Positions 34,691 to 44,677 are shown, counted from the stretch's first letter. The stretch is 64,000 nucleotides of DNA from an uncultured Algibacter sp. (GCF_947495925.1 NZ_CANMAU010000006.1:129001-193000), one strand, 5' to 3'. Notes: a model not told the origin generated them from the letters alone. Made by a program: numbers and translations.

Positions 34691-35299
34691 CTATAAATCT
34701 TCTAGAAGTAGGAGGTAGAGATTTTTTGCACTACTACCATAACTTAGAAAATCTTTTTCATCGCCTGATTTAAAATGTTTTATGGTTGTAATATTAGTTG
34801 GAATTCTTTGTCTGTTTTTGGATTTAATACCCCTTAATCCTTCTCCAATATTTTCAACAATTTGACTTGTTGTGGCAAAAACAATAAAGTTTAATGGCAA
34901 CTCCGGTAATTTCTTCTCAAAAATTTGTTTCGACGAAATTAATAACGATCCATCATTAGCAATCAAATTTTCACATGTGGTGAGGAAAAATGTAGCTTGG
35001 TTAAGTTTTTTTGTGGTTAATAAGTCACAACTTTTAAATTTATCTTCGAGACCAGAATCCAATAATAAAACTTGCTCTTCTACCCATTCATTTTCATCAA
35101 TAATATGCCCTAGATTTTGAAAGACTTCATCCAAATTTTCGCAATACAAGAATTTACCACCATTAGCCTTGAAGTTTATAGTAAACCTCTCGTCTATAGG
35201 TAGTTTTATTTCCGGCATATATCTGCCTCTATTATCAGATTTTAATTCCTCTTCAGATTCTTTAGATTTGGAACCAAAAATTTTTCTAAAAAGACTCAT
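34691..35299 (-). CDS. LUD domain protein (LutC/YkgG-related)
   Basis: The 202-residue protein has a charged N-terminal tail followed by a LUD domain: VEEQVLLLDSG, then AIANDGSLL-like ATFFLTTCENLIANDGSLL, then FVVFATTSQIV-like LNFIVFATTSQIVENI. LUD proteins occur in lactate-utilisation complexes with LutA and LutB, neither of which is here. It is placed between ftsH and cdsA, separated from ftsH by a terminator, and is the first gene of the cdsA-psd-ACBP run. The function in this context is unknown. Confidence 0.8.
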   Translation of the reverse strand: MSLFRKIFGSKSKESEEELKSDNRGRYMPEIKLPIDERFTINFKANGGKFLYCENLDEVFQNLGHIIDENEWVEEQVLLLDSGLEDKFKSCDLLTTKKLNQATFFLTTCENLIANDGSLLISSKQIFEKKLPELPLNFIVFATTSQIVENIGEGLRGIKSKNRQRIPTNITTIKHFKSGDEKDFLSYGSSAKNLYLLLLEDL

Positions 35300-35347
35300 C
35301 TAGTTTCTTGCTATTAACACTATATCATGCGAGTTTTATCAAATATA

Positions 35348-35387
35348 AAAAATCTTAAATTAACCTTGCGCTTAATTTAAGATTTTT
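35348..35387 (-). terminator. Terminator of the rsfS-ftsH operon
   Basis: AAATCTTAAATTAA and TTAATTTAAGATTT form a 14-bp stem with an 8-base loop. A T-run follows on the minus strand, 35 bp after the ftsH stop. Confidence 0.85.
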
Positions 35388-35421
35388 ACTTTAAACCTTG
35401 ATAGAACAATCAAGCTTCAAA

Positions 35422-37386
35422 TTATTCCTCTTCTTCGTTTTTTGATATTTCTGCGGCATTTAGAGCTTTTTCTTTTTCAAATGCGCGCTTTCCAAATATC
35501 TTTTCAAGGTTATCTTTAAAAATAACTTCTTTTTCTAATAAAACTTCGGCTAGTTCAGTAAGCTTGTCCTTATTTGCCTCTAACAATTTTATTGCACGTT
35601 GATATTGCTCTTCAATAATGTCTGATATTTCTTTATCTATCAGTTCTGCTGTTTGTTCGCTATAAGGTTTTGTAAAACCGTATTCACTTTGTCCAGAATC
35701 ATAATAAGTTAGGTTACCAATCTTATCGCTCAAACCATATATGGTAACCATGGCTCTAGCCTGTTTGGTCACTTTTTCTAAATCACTTAATGCTCCTGTT
35801 GATATTTTATTAAATATTACTTTTTCGGCAGCACGTCCACCAAGAGCAGCACACATTTCGTCTAACATCTGTTCTGGGCGAACAATCAAGCGTTCCTCGG
35901 GTAAGTACCAAGCCGCACCTAAAGATCGTCCTCTTGGAACAATTGTTACTTTTACCAAGGGCGCAGCATGTTCTAACATCCAGCTGACTGTGGCGTGACC
36001 AGCTTCATGAAAAGCAACTGCTTTTTTCTCGCTAGGCGTTATAATTTTGTTTTTCTTTTCAAGACCTCCAATAATTCGATCAACAGCATCAAGGAAATCT
36101 TGTTTGTCTACTGATTTTTTGCCATTTCTGGCGGCAATAAGGGCAGCTTCATTACAAACATTTGCGATATCGGCACCTGAAAACCCTGGTGTTTGTTTCG
36201 ATAAGAAATCTAAATCCAAGTCTTTGGCTTTTTTTAGAGGTCTTAAGTGAACTTCAAATATCTCTTCACGTTCTCTAACATCTGGTAAATCCACATAAAT
36301 CTGTCTATCAAAACGTCCTGCACGCATTAATGCTTTATCCAAAATATCAGCTCTGTTGGTTGCTGCAATTACAATAACATTGGTATTGGTCCCAAAACCA
36401 TCCATTTCAGTTAATAATTGATTTAAAGTGTTTTCGCGCTCATCGTTACTACCAGACATAGCATTTTTGCCTCTTGCACGACCAATAGCATCTATTTCAT
36501 CAATGAAGATAATAGAGGGTGATTTTTCCTTTGCTTGCTTAAATAAATCCCTAACACGAGACGCTCCTACACCTACAAACATTTCAACAAAATCTGAACC
36601 AGACAATGAAAAGAAAGGTACTTTGGCTTCACCGGCAACGGCTTTAGCTAACAATGTCTTACCAGTACCAGGAGGTCCTACTAGTAATGCCCCTTTAGGT
36701 ATTTTACCTCCAAGAGAAGTGTATTTTTCTGGGAACTTAAGAAAGTCTACAATTTCTTGTACTTCTTCTTTAGCGCCTTCTAATCCGGCAACATCTTTAA
36801 AACTAGTCTTTACTTCTGTATTTTGATCAAATAATTTAGCCTTAGATTTTCCTATATTGAAAATCTGACCGCCAGCACCTCCACCAGCACCACCAGACAT
36901 ACGTCTCATAATAAATATCCAAACCCCAATTAAAAGTATAAATGGTAAAATTCCCATTAGGAGGTTACCCCAATCATTGGTTTCTGTATCGAACGTGATA
37001 ACTGGTTTTTCAGATAAATCTTTTGTTGACTCGTTTAATTTATTTTCAAAATTCTGCAAGTCACCAAATTCAAATCTATAATTAGGTAATTTGGTAGCTG
37101 AGGGTATAAACGTTTGAGGTTTAGAAGTCTTATGAACCTCTTTAGCTTCAGCATCTTTGGTTAAATATACTTTTGCAACACGCGTGTTTTTTACAATATC
37201 GACACGTTCTACATCACCATCTTCTAAATATCTGAAAAAATCAGAAGGCGTTGTTAAGTTACCGTCTTGATAACTTCCGCTGCTAAATAACTGAAACCCT
37301 AAAAATACAGCTATTAGTATACCGTATACCCAATATGGACTAAACTTAGGTTTTTTATCCTTTATTTTTTTATTCTCTTTTGCCAT
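35422..37386 (-). CDS. ftsH: ATP-dependent zinc metalloprotease FtsH
   Basis: The 654-residue protein has two membrane helices (about 18-32 and 142-160) around a periplasmic part. The AAA ATPase has Walker A GPPGTGKT (238-244 region) and Walker [10 protein letters not shown]. The zinc protease motif is HEAGH (His460, Glu461, His464), with a coiled C-terminal region. It degrades membrane and regulatory proteins at the inner membrane. It follows rsfS by 9 bp, the usual flavobacterial order, and is closed by a terminator. Confidence 0.98.
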   Translation of the reverse strand: MAKENKKIKDKKPKFSPYWVYGILIAVFLGFQLFSSGSYQDGNLTTPSDFFRYLEDGDVERVDIVKNTRVAKVYLTKDAEAKEVHKTSKPQTFIPSATKLPNYRFEFGDLQNFENKLNESTKDLSEKPVITFDTETNDWGNLLMGILPFILLIGVWIFIMRRMSGGAGGGAGGQIFNIGKSKAKLFDQNTEVKTSFKDVAGLEGAKEEVQEIVDFLKFPEKYTSLGGKIPKGALLVGPPGTGKTLLAKAVAGEAKVPFFSLSGSDFVEMFVGVGASRVRDLFKQAKEKSPSIIFIDEIDAIGRARGKNAMSGSNDERENTLNQLLTEMDGFGTNTNVIVIAATNRADILDKALMRAGRFDRQIYVDLPDVREREEIFEVHLRPLKKAKDLDLDFLSKQTPGFSGADIANVCNEAALIAARNGKKSVDKQDFLDAVDRIIGGLEKKNKIITPSEKKAVAFHEAGHATVSWMLEHAAPLVKVTIVPRGRSLGAAWYLPEERLIVRPEQMLDEMCAALGGRAAEKVIFNKISTGALSDLEKVTKQARAMVTIYGLSDKIGNLTYYDSGQSEYGFTKPYSEQTAELIDKEISDIIEEQYQRAIKLLEANKDKLTELAEVLLEKEVIFKDNLEKIFGKRAFEKEKALNAAEISKNEEEE

Positions 37387-37395
37387 TTCAATTTT

Positions 37396-37767
37396 TTAGT
37401 AACTTGTTTCTATTACGGTTGTTTTTGCGTCTCCCCAAAGACTTTCGATATCATAAAATTCTCTAATATGTTTTTGGAAAACGTGAACTACAACATTTAC
37501 ATAATCAATTAATACCCACTCTGCATTATCTACACCTTCGGTGTGCCAAGGATTGTCTTTAAGTTCTTTACTAACCTTCTTTTGTATAGAGTTAACTATA
37601 GCGTTTACTTGCGTATTTGAAGTTCCTTCGCAAATAATAAAGTAATCACAAACCGTGTTTTCAATTTCTCTTAAATCTAGAATATTTATCTCTTTTCCTT
37701 TAACGTCCTCAATACCATGAATTATTACCGATATTAATTGGTCTGTGCTAATTTTTTCTTTCGCCAT
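37396..37767 (-). CDS. rsfS: Ribosomal silencing factor
   Basis: The 123-residue protein matches the RsfS/DUF143 family, with FIICEGTSNTQVNAI, WHTEGVDNAEWVLIDYVNVVV-type core (cut here to its key words) and VHVFQKHIREFYDIE. RsfS binds ribosomal protein L14 and blocks subunit joining when nutrients are scarce. It is the first gene of the rsfS-ftsH operon and has a promoter box 20 bp upstream. Confidence 0.95.
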   Translation of the reverse strand: MAKEKISTDQLISVIIHGIEDVKGKEINILDLREIENTVCDYFIICEGTSNTQVNAIVNSIQKKVSKELKDNPWHTEGVDNAEWVLIDYVNVVVHVFQKHIREFYDIESLWGDAKTTVIETSY

Positions 37768-37786
37768 TAATTAAATTAAATTTGTG

Positions 37787-37794
37787 CAAAGTTA
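37787..37794 (-). promoter_or_regulatory. Promoter box TAACTTTG for rsfS-ftsH
   Basis: On the minus strand TAACTTTG fits TAnnTTTG and ends 19 bp upstream of the rsfS ATG. Confidence 0.5.
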
Positions 37795-37859
37795 TTATTT
37801 TTTTAGTTCTTTATACTTTAAAATAAACAGAAGATTTAAAGTATTCTAATAACCTTTAA

Positions 37860-38591
37860 ATGCGTATAATCAAACTTAATGCCACCAATTCTACAAATAG
37901 CTACTTAAGGGCGTTATATTCGGAAGGAAATTTAACAGATTTTACAGCGGTTATTGCTAAAGAGCAAACACAGGGAAAAGGGCAAATGGGAGCGTTGTGG
38001 GAATCTCAAGCGTTTAAAAACCTTACATTCAGTGTGTTCAAGGATGTTAAGTCGTTACCTCTGGAACTATCGTTTAGCATTAGTATGATTAGTGCTTTGT
38101 CGGTTCTTAAGACGCTTCAGTTAATTTCCATACCTCGATTAAGTGTTAAATGGCCCAACGACATTTTGTCAGCAGACAAAAAAATATGTGGCATTTTGAT
38201 TGAAAATGTCATAAAATATAGTGTTATTGAGGCTTCTATTATAGGAATTGGTTTAAACGTAAACCAAACCGAATTTGAAAACTTACCTCAGGCCTCATCG
38301 CTTATAAATATTTCAGGTAGTGTTTATAATTTGGACGAGTTGGCATTGGGTATAATAGAAAATTTAAAAATGTATTTTGATCGATTCAAAGAGAATGGAA
38401 TAGAGGTTCTTATTGAGGAGTATGAATCGCATTTATTTAGAAAAAATAAACCTTCAACATTTAGAGATGTTGAAGGTGTTATGTTTTCTGGTTTTATTGA
38501 GGGAGTTTCTAATTTGGGTAAATTACAAGTCAAGCTTGAAGACCATATTTTAAAGGAATATGATTTAAAAGAAATCACCCTTTTATATTAA
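37860..38591 (+). CDS. birA: Biotin--[acetyl-CoA-carboxylase] ligase
   Basis: The 243-residue protein is the catalytic BPL/LplA-type domain with KEQTQGKGQMGALWES (the GRGRxG-type loop), SVKWPNDIL and the ILIEN segment. There is no N-terminal helix-turn-helix, so it is the class I enzyme that attaches biotin but does not repress biotin genes. The small C-terminal domain is present. Its end overlaps the convergent SRPBCC gene by 4 bp. Confidence 0.94.
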   Translation: MRIIKLNATNSTNSYLRALYSEGNLTDFTAVIAKEQTQGKGQMGALWESQAFKNLTFSVFKDVKSLPLELSFSISMISALSVLKTLQLISIPRLSVKWPNDILSADKKICGILIENVIKYSVIEASIIGIGLNVNQTEFENLPQASSLINISGSVYNLDELALGIIENLKMYFDRFKENGIEVLIEEYESHLFRKNKPSTFRDVEGVMFSGFIEGVSNLGKLQVKLEDHILKEYDLKEITLLY

Positions 38592-38983
38592 ATAGCTTCT
38601 GGGATATTGGTCACCAAAGTTTCAATGAATTTGGTGATAGGACCTTTAATCATCATCGCCATCATGGGGTTAAAATCTCCTGAAAAATTTAACTGAACCT
38701 CACTGGTATTCTCATCCACTTTATTGATGTTGCCAATAAGAGAAAAGTCAATTTTTCCGCCAGCCGCACCAAGTATGACTTTGTTTGGAGGGATAACCTC
38801 TTTCTTTTTTAATATAATTTCTGGCATGCCTTTAAGAGCAAAAACAAAAGTGTCGTCTGAAAGGGCTTCAAATTTACTAATGTTCTCTGGCATTAAAGAT
38901 TTAAAATTTTTAACATCAGCTAAAAAATGGCATACATCTTCTTGAGATTTACTAATATTTACTTTCGGAGAATCTAAATTCAT
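38588..38983 (-). CDS. SRPBCC-fold (START-like) protein
   Basis: The 131-residue protein has the helix-grip pattern of the SRPBCC superfamily, with EDVCHFLADVKNFKSLMPENI, FALKGMPEIILK and SEVQLNFSGDFNPMMAMM. Such proteins enclose a hydrophobic ligand, but none can be named here. No signal peptide is seen, so it is cytoplasmic. It lies downstream of pyrE on the same strand with a 66-bp gap. Confidence 0.75.
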   Translation of the reverse strand: MNLDSPKVNISKSQEDVCHFLADVKNFKSLMPENISKFEALSDDTFVFALKGMPEIILKKKEVIPPNKVILGAAGGKIDFSLIGNINKVDENTSEVQLNFSGDFNPMMAMMIKGPITKFIETLVTNIPEAI

Positions 38984-39049
38984 TTTTGTTGTTTTTTTAT
39001 CGTTAGCTAAAAAGATGTAAAGAAATTAAAATAGTTTTACGTTAGTATA

Positions 39050-39694
39050 TCAATTAGCGTTCCATTCGCTAGGATTGGTATTCCATTCAGATAATGTGTT
39101 TAATTCTTTTTTAGAAATATAGTTGGTTTCTAAAGCTTGTTCTAGTAAATTATCATAATTACTTAAGGTATGCAGTAGAACATCTTCTTTCTTAAAATTC
39201 TCGGTAGCAACATCAAATCCATAGGTGAAAATGGCTACCATACCTTTTACATTAATATTAGCCTCTCGAAGTGCTTTAACAGCATTTAAACTACTTTTTC
39301 CAGTACTGATTAAATCTTCTACTACGACTACATTTTGTCCGCTTTCAATAAAACCCTCTATTTGATTTTTTCTACCATGACCTTTAGCGTCTGGTCTTAC
39401 GTAAATAAAAGGAAGTCCTAAATATTCTGCCACTAGCATACCAATACCAATAGCACCAGTAGCAACTCCAGCTATAACGTCTGGTTTGCCATATTGTCTT
39501 TCAATATGTTTTCCTATGGTCTCACGAACGTAGTTTCGAATTGGAGGAAAAGATAGTACAATGCGGTTATCGCAATAAATTGGTGATTTCCATCCAGAGG
39601 CCCATGTAAAAGGCTCCTTAGGGCTTAGTTTTATAGCATTAATTTGTAATAAAACTTCAGCTGTTTTTTTGGCAGTGTCTTTGTTAAAAATCAT
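39050..39694 (-). CDS. pyrE: Orotate phosphoribosyltransferase
   Basis: The 214-residue protein has the PRPP-binding loop VVVVEDLISTGKSSLNAV (about residues 118-135) and the OPRTase blocks WKSPIYCDNR and VATGAIGIGMLVAEYL. It joins orotate to PRPP to give OMP in pyrimidine synthesis. I chose ATG 39694, because the longer ATG frame at 39712 contains the promoter box at 39707-39700 and so cannot be on the transcript from that promoter. Confidence 0.96.
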   Translation of the reverse strand: MIFNKDTAKKTAEVLLQINAIKLSPKEPFTWASGWKSPIYCDNRIVLSFPPIRNYVRETIGKHIERQYGKPDVIAGVATGAIGIGMLVAEYLGLPFIYVRPDAKGHGRKNQIEGFIESGQNVVVVEDLISTGKSSLNAVKALREANINVKGMVAIFTYGFDVATENFKKEDVLLHTLSNYDNLLEQALETNYISKKELNTLSEWNTNPSEWNAN

Positions 39695-39699
39695 AGGGA

Positions 39700-39707
39700 C
39701 AAAATTA
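39700..39707 (-). promoter_or_regulatory. Promoter box TAATTTTG decides the pyrE start
   Basis: On the minus strand TAATTTTG fits TAnnTTTG and ends five bases before ATG 39694. The transcript would be leaderless or nearly so. Confidence 0.55.
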
Positions 39708-39828
39708 CACATAAATTTAATTTTAATTCAGGGCAGTTCATGATAAAAAAAATAATTTTTCAACAATGTTCGGTATGTAAGTAAAAATGATATTTTTACC
39801 ATATTCAAATTAGTAATAGCTTTAAAGT

Positions 39829-40410
39829 ATGTATAAAGTTTTTGTTGGAGATAAGCCTATCGTCTTAACAACTGTAGTAGAGAAAGAAACCTATTTCAAG
39901 AATTATTTACTTAAAACTGTAAATATGGCTAAGGTTATTCGGAAGCTTAATACATCGTCTTTAAAGGAGGTTAGGTTAATTCATAAGAAAGAAGATAAAC
40001 TCATAAAGAAGTTTTTAAGGAAATTGCCGAATGTAATTGCGGGTGGAGGTAAAGTTTATAATGATAAAGGTGACATACTTTTTATATATAGAAATGATAA
40101 ATGGGATTTACCAAAAGGAAAGGCTGAACGCAAGGAGTCTATTGAAGAAACATCCATACGCGAGGTTACTGAAGAAACTGGGGTTACAGGCTTAGAAATT
40201 GTAAAACCATTAGATACTACATATCATATCTTTAAACGCAACGGCCGTTATAAGATTAAAATTACCTATTGGTTTGAAATGAAAACCAACTTCAAAGGTA
40301 AATTATATCCTCAAGAAAATGAAGGCATTACCAAGGTCGCTTGGTTGGATAGTGAGGAGGCTACTAAAGCTTTAGAAAATTCATATGCCAATATTAAGTT
40401 ACTGGTTTAG
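39829..40410 (+). CDS. Nudix hydrolase
   Basis: The 193-residue protein has an exact Nudix box, GKAERKESIEETSIREVTEETGV (given here by its pattern G-x5-E-x7-REVTEETG), at about residues 103-125. An N-terminal 65-residue part of unknown fold precedes it. Nudix enzymes split nucleoside-diphosphate-linked substrates; the WDLPKG block before the box fits NDP-X hydrolases generally. It is monocistronic, divergent from pyrE. Confidence 0.88.
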   Translation: MYKVFVGDKPIVLTTVVEKETYFKNYLLKTVNMAKVIRKLNTSSLKEVRLIHKKEDKLIKKFLRKLPNVIAGGGKVYNDKGDILFIYRNDKWDLPKGKAERKESIEETSIREVTEETGVTGLEIVKPLDTTYHIFKRNGRYKIKITYWFEMKTNFKGKLYPQENEGITKVAWLDSEEATKALENSYANIKLLV

Positions 40411-40590
40411 TTTTATCCTTTTTTCGTTTTGTATCTATGTTTAATTATGCTCTAATAATGAGATAATTAAGAATAGGATTACAATATTCTGTATTGTTTG
40501 TATTTTTTTTGACGAATAGCAATATTTTATTGTTTAATGAAACTAAAATAAAAAAGAAGAAAAGTTAGTTTTATTAGTTTGGTTGGTTTG

Positions 40591-40628
40591 AAAGCCGTTA
40601 TTTATTAAAATAACGGCTTTCTTTTATT
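40591..40628 (+). terminator. Strong hairpin terminator
   Basis: GAAAGCCGTTATTT and AAATAACGGCTTTC form a 14-bp stem with a 4-base loop, followed by a T-rich stretch on the plus strand. It overlaps the stop of the convergent DUF418 gene and lies 180 bp after the Nudix stop. The bases between hold no gene I can see. Confidence 0.75.
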
Positions 40629-41805
40629 TGTAATTTATCCAAGTTAATTTATGCCAAAGCTTCTCTAGAGGACCTTGATTGAATTTTTTCAACCAAAACC
40701 TATAAATATAAACTTGAAAGGTGAAAAGCAAAATACCTAGTAAAAAACTTTTGGTATGTCTTAAAGATGGTCCCAGAGCTAATCCGTATCCATAAAAAAC
40801 AAAACCACCTATTATCGATTGAAAGACATAGGCTGTTAAACTCATTTTTCCACAATAGCGTAGTCCATTAGTTATTTTTATAAAAAAATCGACCCTATAA
40901 AATAAAATAAAGGCTGAAATCAAGAATAGAGTAAATGCCAAATTACCATACATATCAATGGCTTTAAAAAGAGTATCCTTATATATTTGAATATCAATAG
41001 TCGATTTTATGTTCGTTTCAAGAATATAAAGCGGAATGAATGTTAGAATTGAAGCAGTTAGAACTTTTTTCCAGAATTTTAAACTTTTTTCGGAATTCAC
41101 AAATAGTTGTTTTTTTCCTAACCAATAGCCAAAAATAAATAGGCCGGCAGTTTGTAATAACCTGCCAACACTATAAGCCCAAAGGAGTGATGCCTTATGT
41201 CCGTAAAGCGTATTAGATTTTACTAAATCAAGAAAGGAGTGACTTAATTGACCTTCTGATATAAAACCCCAATAACTTCCCATATTTGTTCGAGGAACAG
41301 TATAGGTATTGTCTAACACATACATCATATAATGTATCCATTCTACAGGCTGAAGAAGTAAGATAAACGAAGCTATGAGTAAAGCCTTATTTCCCCAATG
41401 TCTAACTATAAAAAGGGTAACTCCAACAATAGCATACATTAATAAGACCTCACCAGGAAAAAACATACCATTAATAAAGGCAAACCCAGCTAAAAGTAGC
41501 ATACGCCATAAAAAACGATAACCAAAATCTTTGCCTAGTTTGAGTTGTTTAGTGTACATTAAACTAAATGTAAAACCAAATAGAATCGCAAAAATGGCAT
41601 AACCTTTTCCTCCAAAAAGAAAAAATAGGGTATCCCATATACCATCATCAATCGTGTTTAACCAATCTGGTTGCGTGCTTTTGTCAGGAAAAACATAGAA
41701 ATTAAAATGCTCAATACTATGCAAAAGCATTATTGCCATTATAGCGAAACCCCTTAAGGCATCAACAACTTCTATTCTTGGTTTTTTTACTGGAATGCTA
41801 TTCAT
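40624..41805 (-). CDS. DUF418 membrane protein (YeiB-like)
   Basis: The 393-residue protein has about ten membrane helices and the DUF418/YeiB pattern: VVDALRGFAIMAIMLLHS at the N-terminus and a C-terminal SLTAYVFQSIIGGFVFYG half. It resembles acyltransferase-3-type proteins in the first helix. The function is unknown. It is monocistronic with no recognised promoter box, divergent from the SulP gene. Confidence 0.85.
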   Translation of the reverse strand: MNSIPVKKPRIEVVDALRGFAIMAIMLLHSIEHFNFYVFPDKSTQPDWLNTIDDGIWDTLFFLFGGKGYAIFAILFGFTFSLMYTKQLKLGKDFGYRFLWRMLLLAGFAFINGMFFPGEVLLMYAIVGVTLFIVRHWGNKALLIASFILLLQPVEWIHYMMYVLDNTYTVPRTNMGSYWGFISEGQLSHSFLDLVKSNTLYGHKASLLWAYSVGRLLQTAGLFIFGYWLGKKQLFVNSEKSLKFWKKVLTASILTFIPLYILETNIKSTIDIQIYKDTLFKAIDMYGNLAFTLFLISAFILFYRVDFFIKITNGLRYCGKMSLTAYVFQSIIGGFVFYGYGLALGPSLRHTKSFLLGILLFTFQVYIYRFWLKKFNQGPLEKLWHKLTWINYK

Positions 41806-41998
41806 TTAAAGTGGTTTAGTTTAATAACGGCTTTAAAGCTAATGAAAAAAGTGAAACCAAAAAGAATATGTTACTACCATGCTTTTTAAAATTATTGCTC
41901 TTAACTTTTAGAATTATAAAATTATTTCACGTGCATGATTAGAGTATATATTCTCAAACGATTGCGTTTAGCAAAATATGAATTAGTAATACTTCTAC

Positions 41999-42028
41999 TT
42001 GCACGTCAATATATTAAGCGTAAATTTG
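41999..42028 (+). promoter_or_regulatory. Full promoter for the SulP gene (TTG-N19-TAAATTTG)
   Basis: TTG at 41999-42001, a 19-bp spacer and TAAATTTG at 42021-42028 match the Bacteroidota -33/-7 pattern. The ATG is 19 bp downstream. Confidence 0.7.
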
Positions 42029-42047
42029 CACCTTCATTAAAATAACC

Positions 42048-43661
42048 ATGACTGAATTTATTAGAAAACGTGCAGCCAATGCCAAAAATGATATTTTAAG
42101 TGGAATTACTGTAGCTCTTGCCTTAGTGCCTGAGGCAGTAGCTTTTGCCTTTGTTGCCGGTGTTGATCCTTTGGTTGGGTTGTATGCTGCATTTATGATT
42201 GGACTGGTTACGTCTATTTTTGGTGGGCGTCCAGGAATGATTAGTGGTGCTACAGGAGCTCTTGCCGTTGTAATGGTAAGTTTAGTTGCTGAAGGAAATG
42301 CTATGGGGGCAGAAGGGGAGCAATTAGGTTTATATTACTTGTTCTCCACTGTTATTCTTATGGGGGTTATACAAATGCTTGCTGGTATTTTGAAGCTGGG
42401 GAAATTCGTACGTTTGATTCCGCATCCTGTTATGATGGGGTTTGTTAACGGACTTGCTATTGTTATATTTCTATCGCAATTAGGCATGTTTAAAGATGTA
42501 AATGGTGATTGGTTTTCAGGAAGTCAGTTGTATGTTATGCTTGGTTTAGTAGGATTAACTATGCTTATCATGTTTGGTTTGCCTAAGTTAACTAAGAAAT
42601 TACCTGAAGCTTTAGTTGCTATTTTAGTAGTTTCAGCAATTGCTATTTTTGGAAATTTAGATGTAGCTACGGTGGGTAGTTTTATTACAGATGGCGGGGG
42701 TGAAGGTTTAAAAGGCGGTTTACCACAGTTCCAAACAGGTATATTTAGCAAAGTGCCTTTCAATTGGCAAACAATTAAATTCATAGGACCGTATGCCTTA
42801 ATTCTTGCAGCCATTGGTTTAATTGAATCTTTAATGACACTTAATTTAATTGATGAATTAACCGAAACTAGAGGAAATACTAATAGGGAGTGTATGGCTC
42901 AAGGTGGGGCTAATATTCTTACTGGGTTTTTTGGAGGTATGGGAGGTTGCGCCATGATTGGACAGTCTTTAATCAACATTAAGTCAGGAGGAAGAACAAG
43001 ATTGTCTGGTATCGTAGCATCAGTTTTATTACTCGTATTTATACTTTTTGCTTCAGGACTAATCGAGCAAGTACCGATAGCGGCGCTAGTTGGAGTGATG
43101 TTTATGGTTGTTATTGGAACATTTGCATGGAGTAGTTTCAGGATTTTAAATAAAATACCACTTAGTGATGTTATTGTTTTAATAGCGGTTTCATCCCTAA
43201 CGGTCATTTTTGATTTGGCTATTGCTGTAATAGCTGGTGTGATCATTAGTGCGTTAGTATTTTCGTGGGAAAATGCAAAACGTATTCGTGCGCGTAAACG
43301 CATGAGGGAGGATGGTACTAAAGTTTATGAGATTTGGGGACCATTATTCTTCGGATCTATTATTGCATTTAATGAAAAGTTTGATGTAAAAAACGATCCT
43401 GAGCATATTGAAGTAGATTTTGTAGAGTCGCGAATAAGTGATCATTCTGCAATTGAAGCTATTTTTAACCTAGTAAGCAAGTATGAGGCTGCTGGCAAAA
43501 AAATAAAACTGAAGCATTTGAGCGAAGATTGTAAGATTTTATTATACAAGTCTAATCCTAAATTTAGGGAGGTAGTGGTTGAGGATATTGATGATCCGCG
43601 TTACCATTTAGCAGAAAACCCAGAAGCCTTTACAAAGGGGCTTTCAGAATATAAGTTTTAG
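42048..43661 (+). CDS. SulP family anion transporter with STAS domain
   Basis: The 537-residue protein has 12-14 membrane helices of the SulP/SLC26 fold, with VALALVPEAVAFAFVAGV, the GGMGGCAMIGQS loop of helix 8-10 region, and a cytoplasmic STAS domain (about residues 430-525). SulP proteins carry sulfate or bicarbonate; the shortened STAS and the GGMGGCAMIG loop occur in marine members often called bicarbonate or sulfate transporters. The anion is not decided by sequence. The end overlaps the convergent thioesterase by 4 bp. Confidence 0.92.
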   Translation: MTEFIRKRAANAKNDILSGITVALALVPEAVAFAFVAGVDPLVGLYAAFMIGLVTSIFGGRPGMISGATGALAVVMVSLVAEGNAMGAEGEQLGLYYLFSTVILMGVIQMLAGILKLGKFVRLIPHPVMMGFVNGLAIVIFLSQLGMFKDVNGDWFSGSQLYVMLGLVGLTMLIMFGLPKLTKKLPEALVAILVVSAIAIFGNLDVATVGSFITDGGGEGLKGGLPQFQTGIFSKVPFNWQTIKFIGPYALILAAIGLIESLMTLNLIDELTETRGNTNRECMAQGGANILTGFFGGMGGCAMIGQSLINIKSGGRTRLSGIVASVLLLVFILFASGLIEQVPIAALVGVMFMVVIGTFAWSSFRILNKIPLSDVIVLIAVSSLTVIFDLAIAVIAGVIISALVFSWENAKRIRARKRMREDGTKVYEIWGPLFFGSIIAFNEKFDVKNDPEHIEVDFVESRISDHSAIEAIFNLVSKYEAAGKKIKLKHLSEDCKILLYKSNPKFREVVVEDIDDPRYHLAENPEAFTKGLSEYKF

Positions 43662-44188
43662 CTATTTGCTTTTTGAATAATGTCTTTATCAGATTTGAAT
43701 AGATCCAAAACCCACTGAGGAGGTTTTTTTGTTTCTTTAGCACCAACTTCTTTTAAAATATCAGAAAGGGCCGTAGGGATATCTCTTTTCCAAATAAGCG
43801 ATCGTGTTATACCAATAGCTTTTATCTCATGGTCTTGTTCGAAATTATGAATGTGATAAACCCATTTATCATCAGAACCTGCACTCTCTAAAGTTAAGTT
43901 GAATTTAGTCCAGATTTTTAATGGTTTTCTGTAAATTAACTTTTGAGACCCTAAAGTAGGAGCTAGTCCTCGTTTTACAATGGCCTTAAATAGTTTTGAT
44001 CTAGCAATAAGTTCCCAGCGAATAAAATCCATGTAAACAGGGTATTTTGAAGCGGTCATAACACGTAATCCGTCGCAGTCAAACACACCAACTCTAAAGC
44101 TTCTGGATATGGTTTCATTGTATTGGACCTCACTTTGAAAGTTTCTAAATAAAAGAATTTTCAAAATGGTATACCAATAATATATCAT
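43658..44188 (-). CDS. Hot-dog-fold thioesterase family protein
   Basis: The 176-residue protein has the hot-dog elements TISRSFRVGVFDCDGLRVM, YPVYMDFIRWELIARSKLF and LTLESAGSDDKWVYHIHNF. These fit the acyl-CoA thioesterase/THEM4-like group. The N-terminal YYWYTILKILLF may anchor it to the membrane. The acyl substrate is unknown. It is 33 bp downstream of coaD on the same strand. Confidence 0.78.
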   Translation of the reverse strand: MIYYWYTILKILLFRNFQSEVQYNETISRSFRVGVFDCDGLRVMTASKYPVYMDFIRWELIARSKLFKAIVKRGLAPTLGSQKLIYRKPLKIWTKFNLTLESAGSDDKWVYHIHNFEQDHEIKAIGITRSLIWKRDIPTALSDILKEVGAKETKKPPQWVLDLFKSDKDIIQKANS

Positions 44189-44221
44189 GGATTATTTTGT
44201 TTAATAAAGTGTCTATTAAAT

Positions 44222-44677
44222 TTATTTCACTCTTACACTATCAGGAACTAATTTGGTGTAATCTCCATGGTTTCTAATTACATCACGAACAATATTGGAG
44301 GCAATATAAGAGGTGTCAGCAGAGGTTAAAAGAAAAACCGTTTCAATAGGTGCAAGGTCTCTATTAGTATGGGCAATTGCTTTTTCAAATTCAAAATCAG
44401 CAGGATTTCTAAGTCCACGTAAAATAAATTCAACACCAATACTTTTGCAATAATCTACAGTTAACCCTTTATAGGTAACAACCTTGACTTTAGGTTCATC
44501 AGCGAACGTTTTTTCAATAAATGCCATGCGTTCCTCAAGAGAAAACATGTATTTTTTATCGGCATTAACCCCTATGGCAACAATAATTTCATCAAAAAGT
44601 GTAACGCCACGTTTAATGATATCGTAATGTCCAAGTGTAATTGGGTCAAAAGATCCTGGAAATAAAGCACGTTTCAT
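44222..44677 (-). CDS. coaD: Pantetheine-phosphate adenylyltransferase
   Basis: The 151-residue nucleotidyltransferase has the N-terminal motif FPGSFDPITLGHYDII (GH is the adenylate-binding pair) and the ISSTAIR-type motif as YIASNIVRDV near residue 130. It makes dephospho-CoA from ATP and phosphopantetheine. A promoter box lies between ddl and coaD. Confidence 0.96.
   Translation of the reverse strand: MKRALFPGSFDPITLGHYDIIKRGVTLFDEIIVAIGVNADKKYMFSLEERMAFIEKTFADEPKVKVVTYKGLTVDYCKSIGVEFILRGLRNPADFEFEKAIAHTNRDLAPIETVFLLTSADTSYIASNIVRDVIRNHGDYTKLVPDSVRVK

Noticed and set aside
40411-40590. Possible small gene between Nudix and DUF418
   Set aside because: No frame with a plausible start and composition was found; the stretch is AT-rich filler before a terminator.
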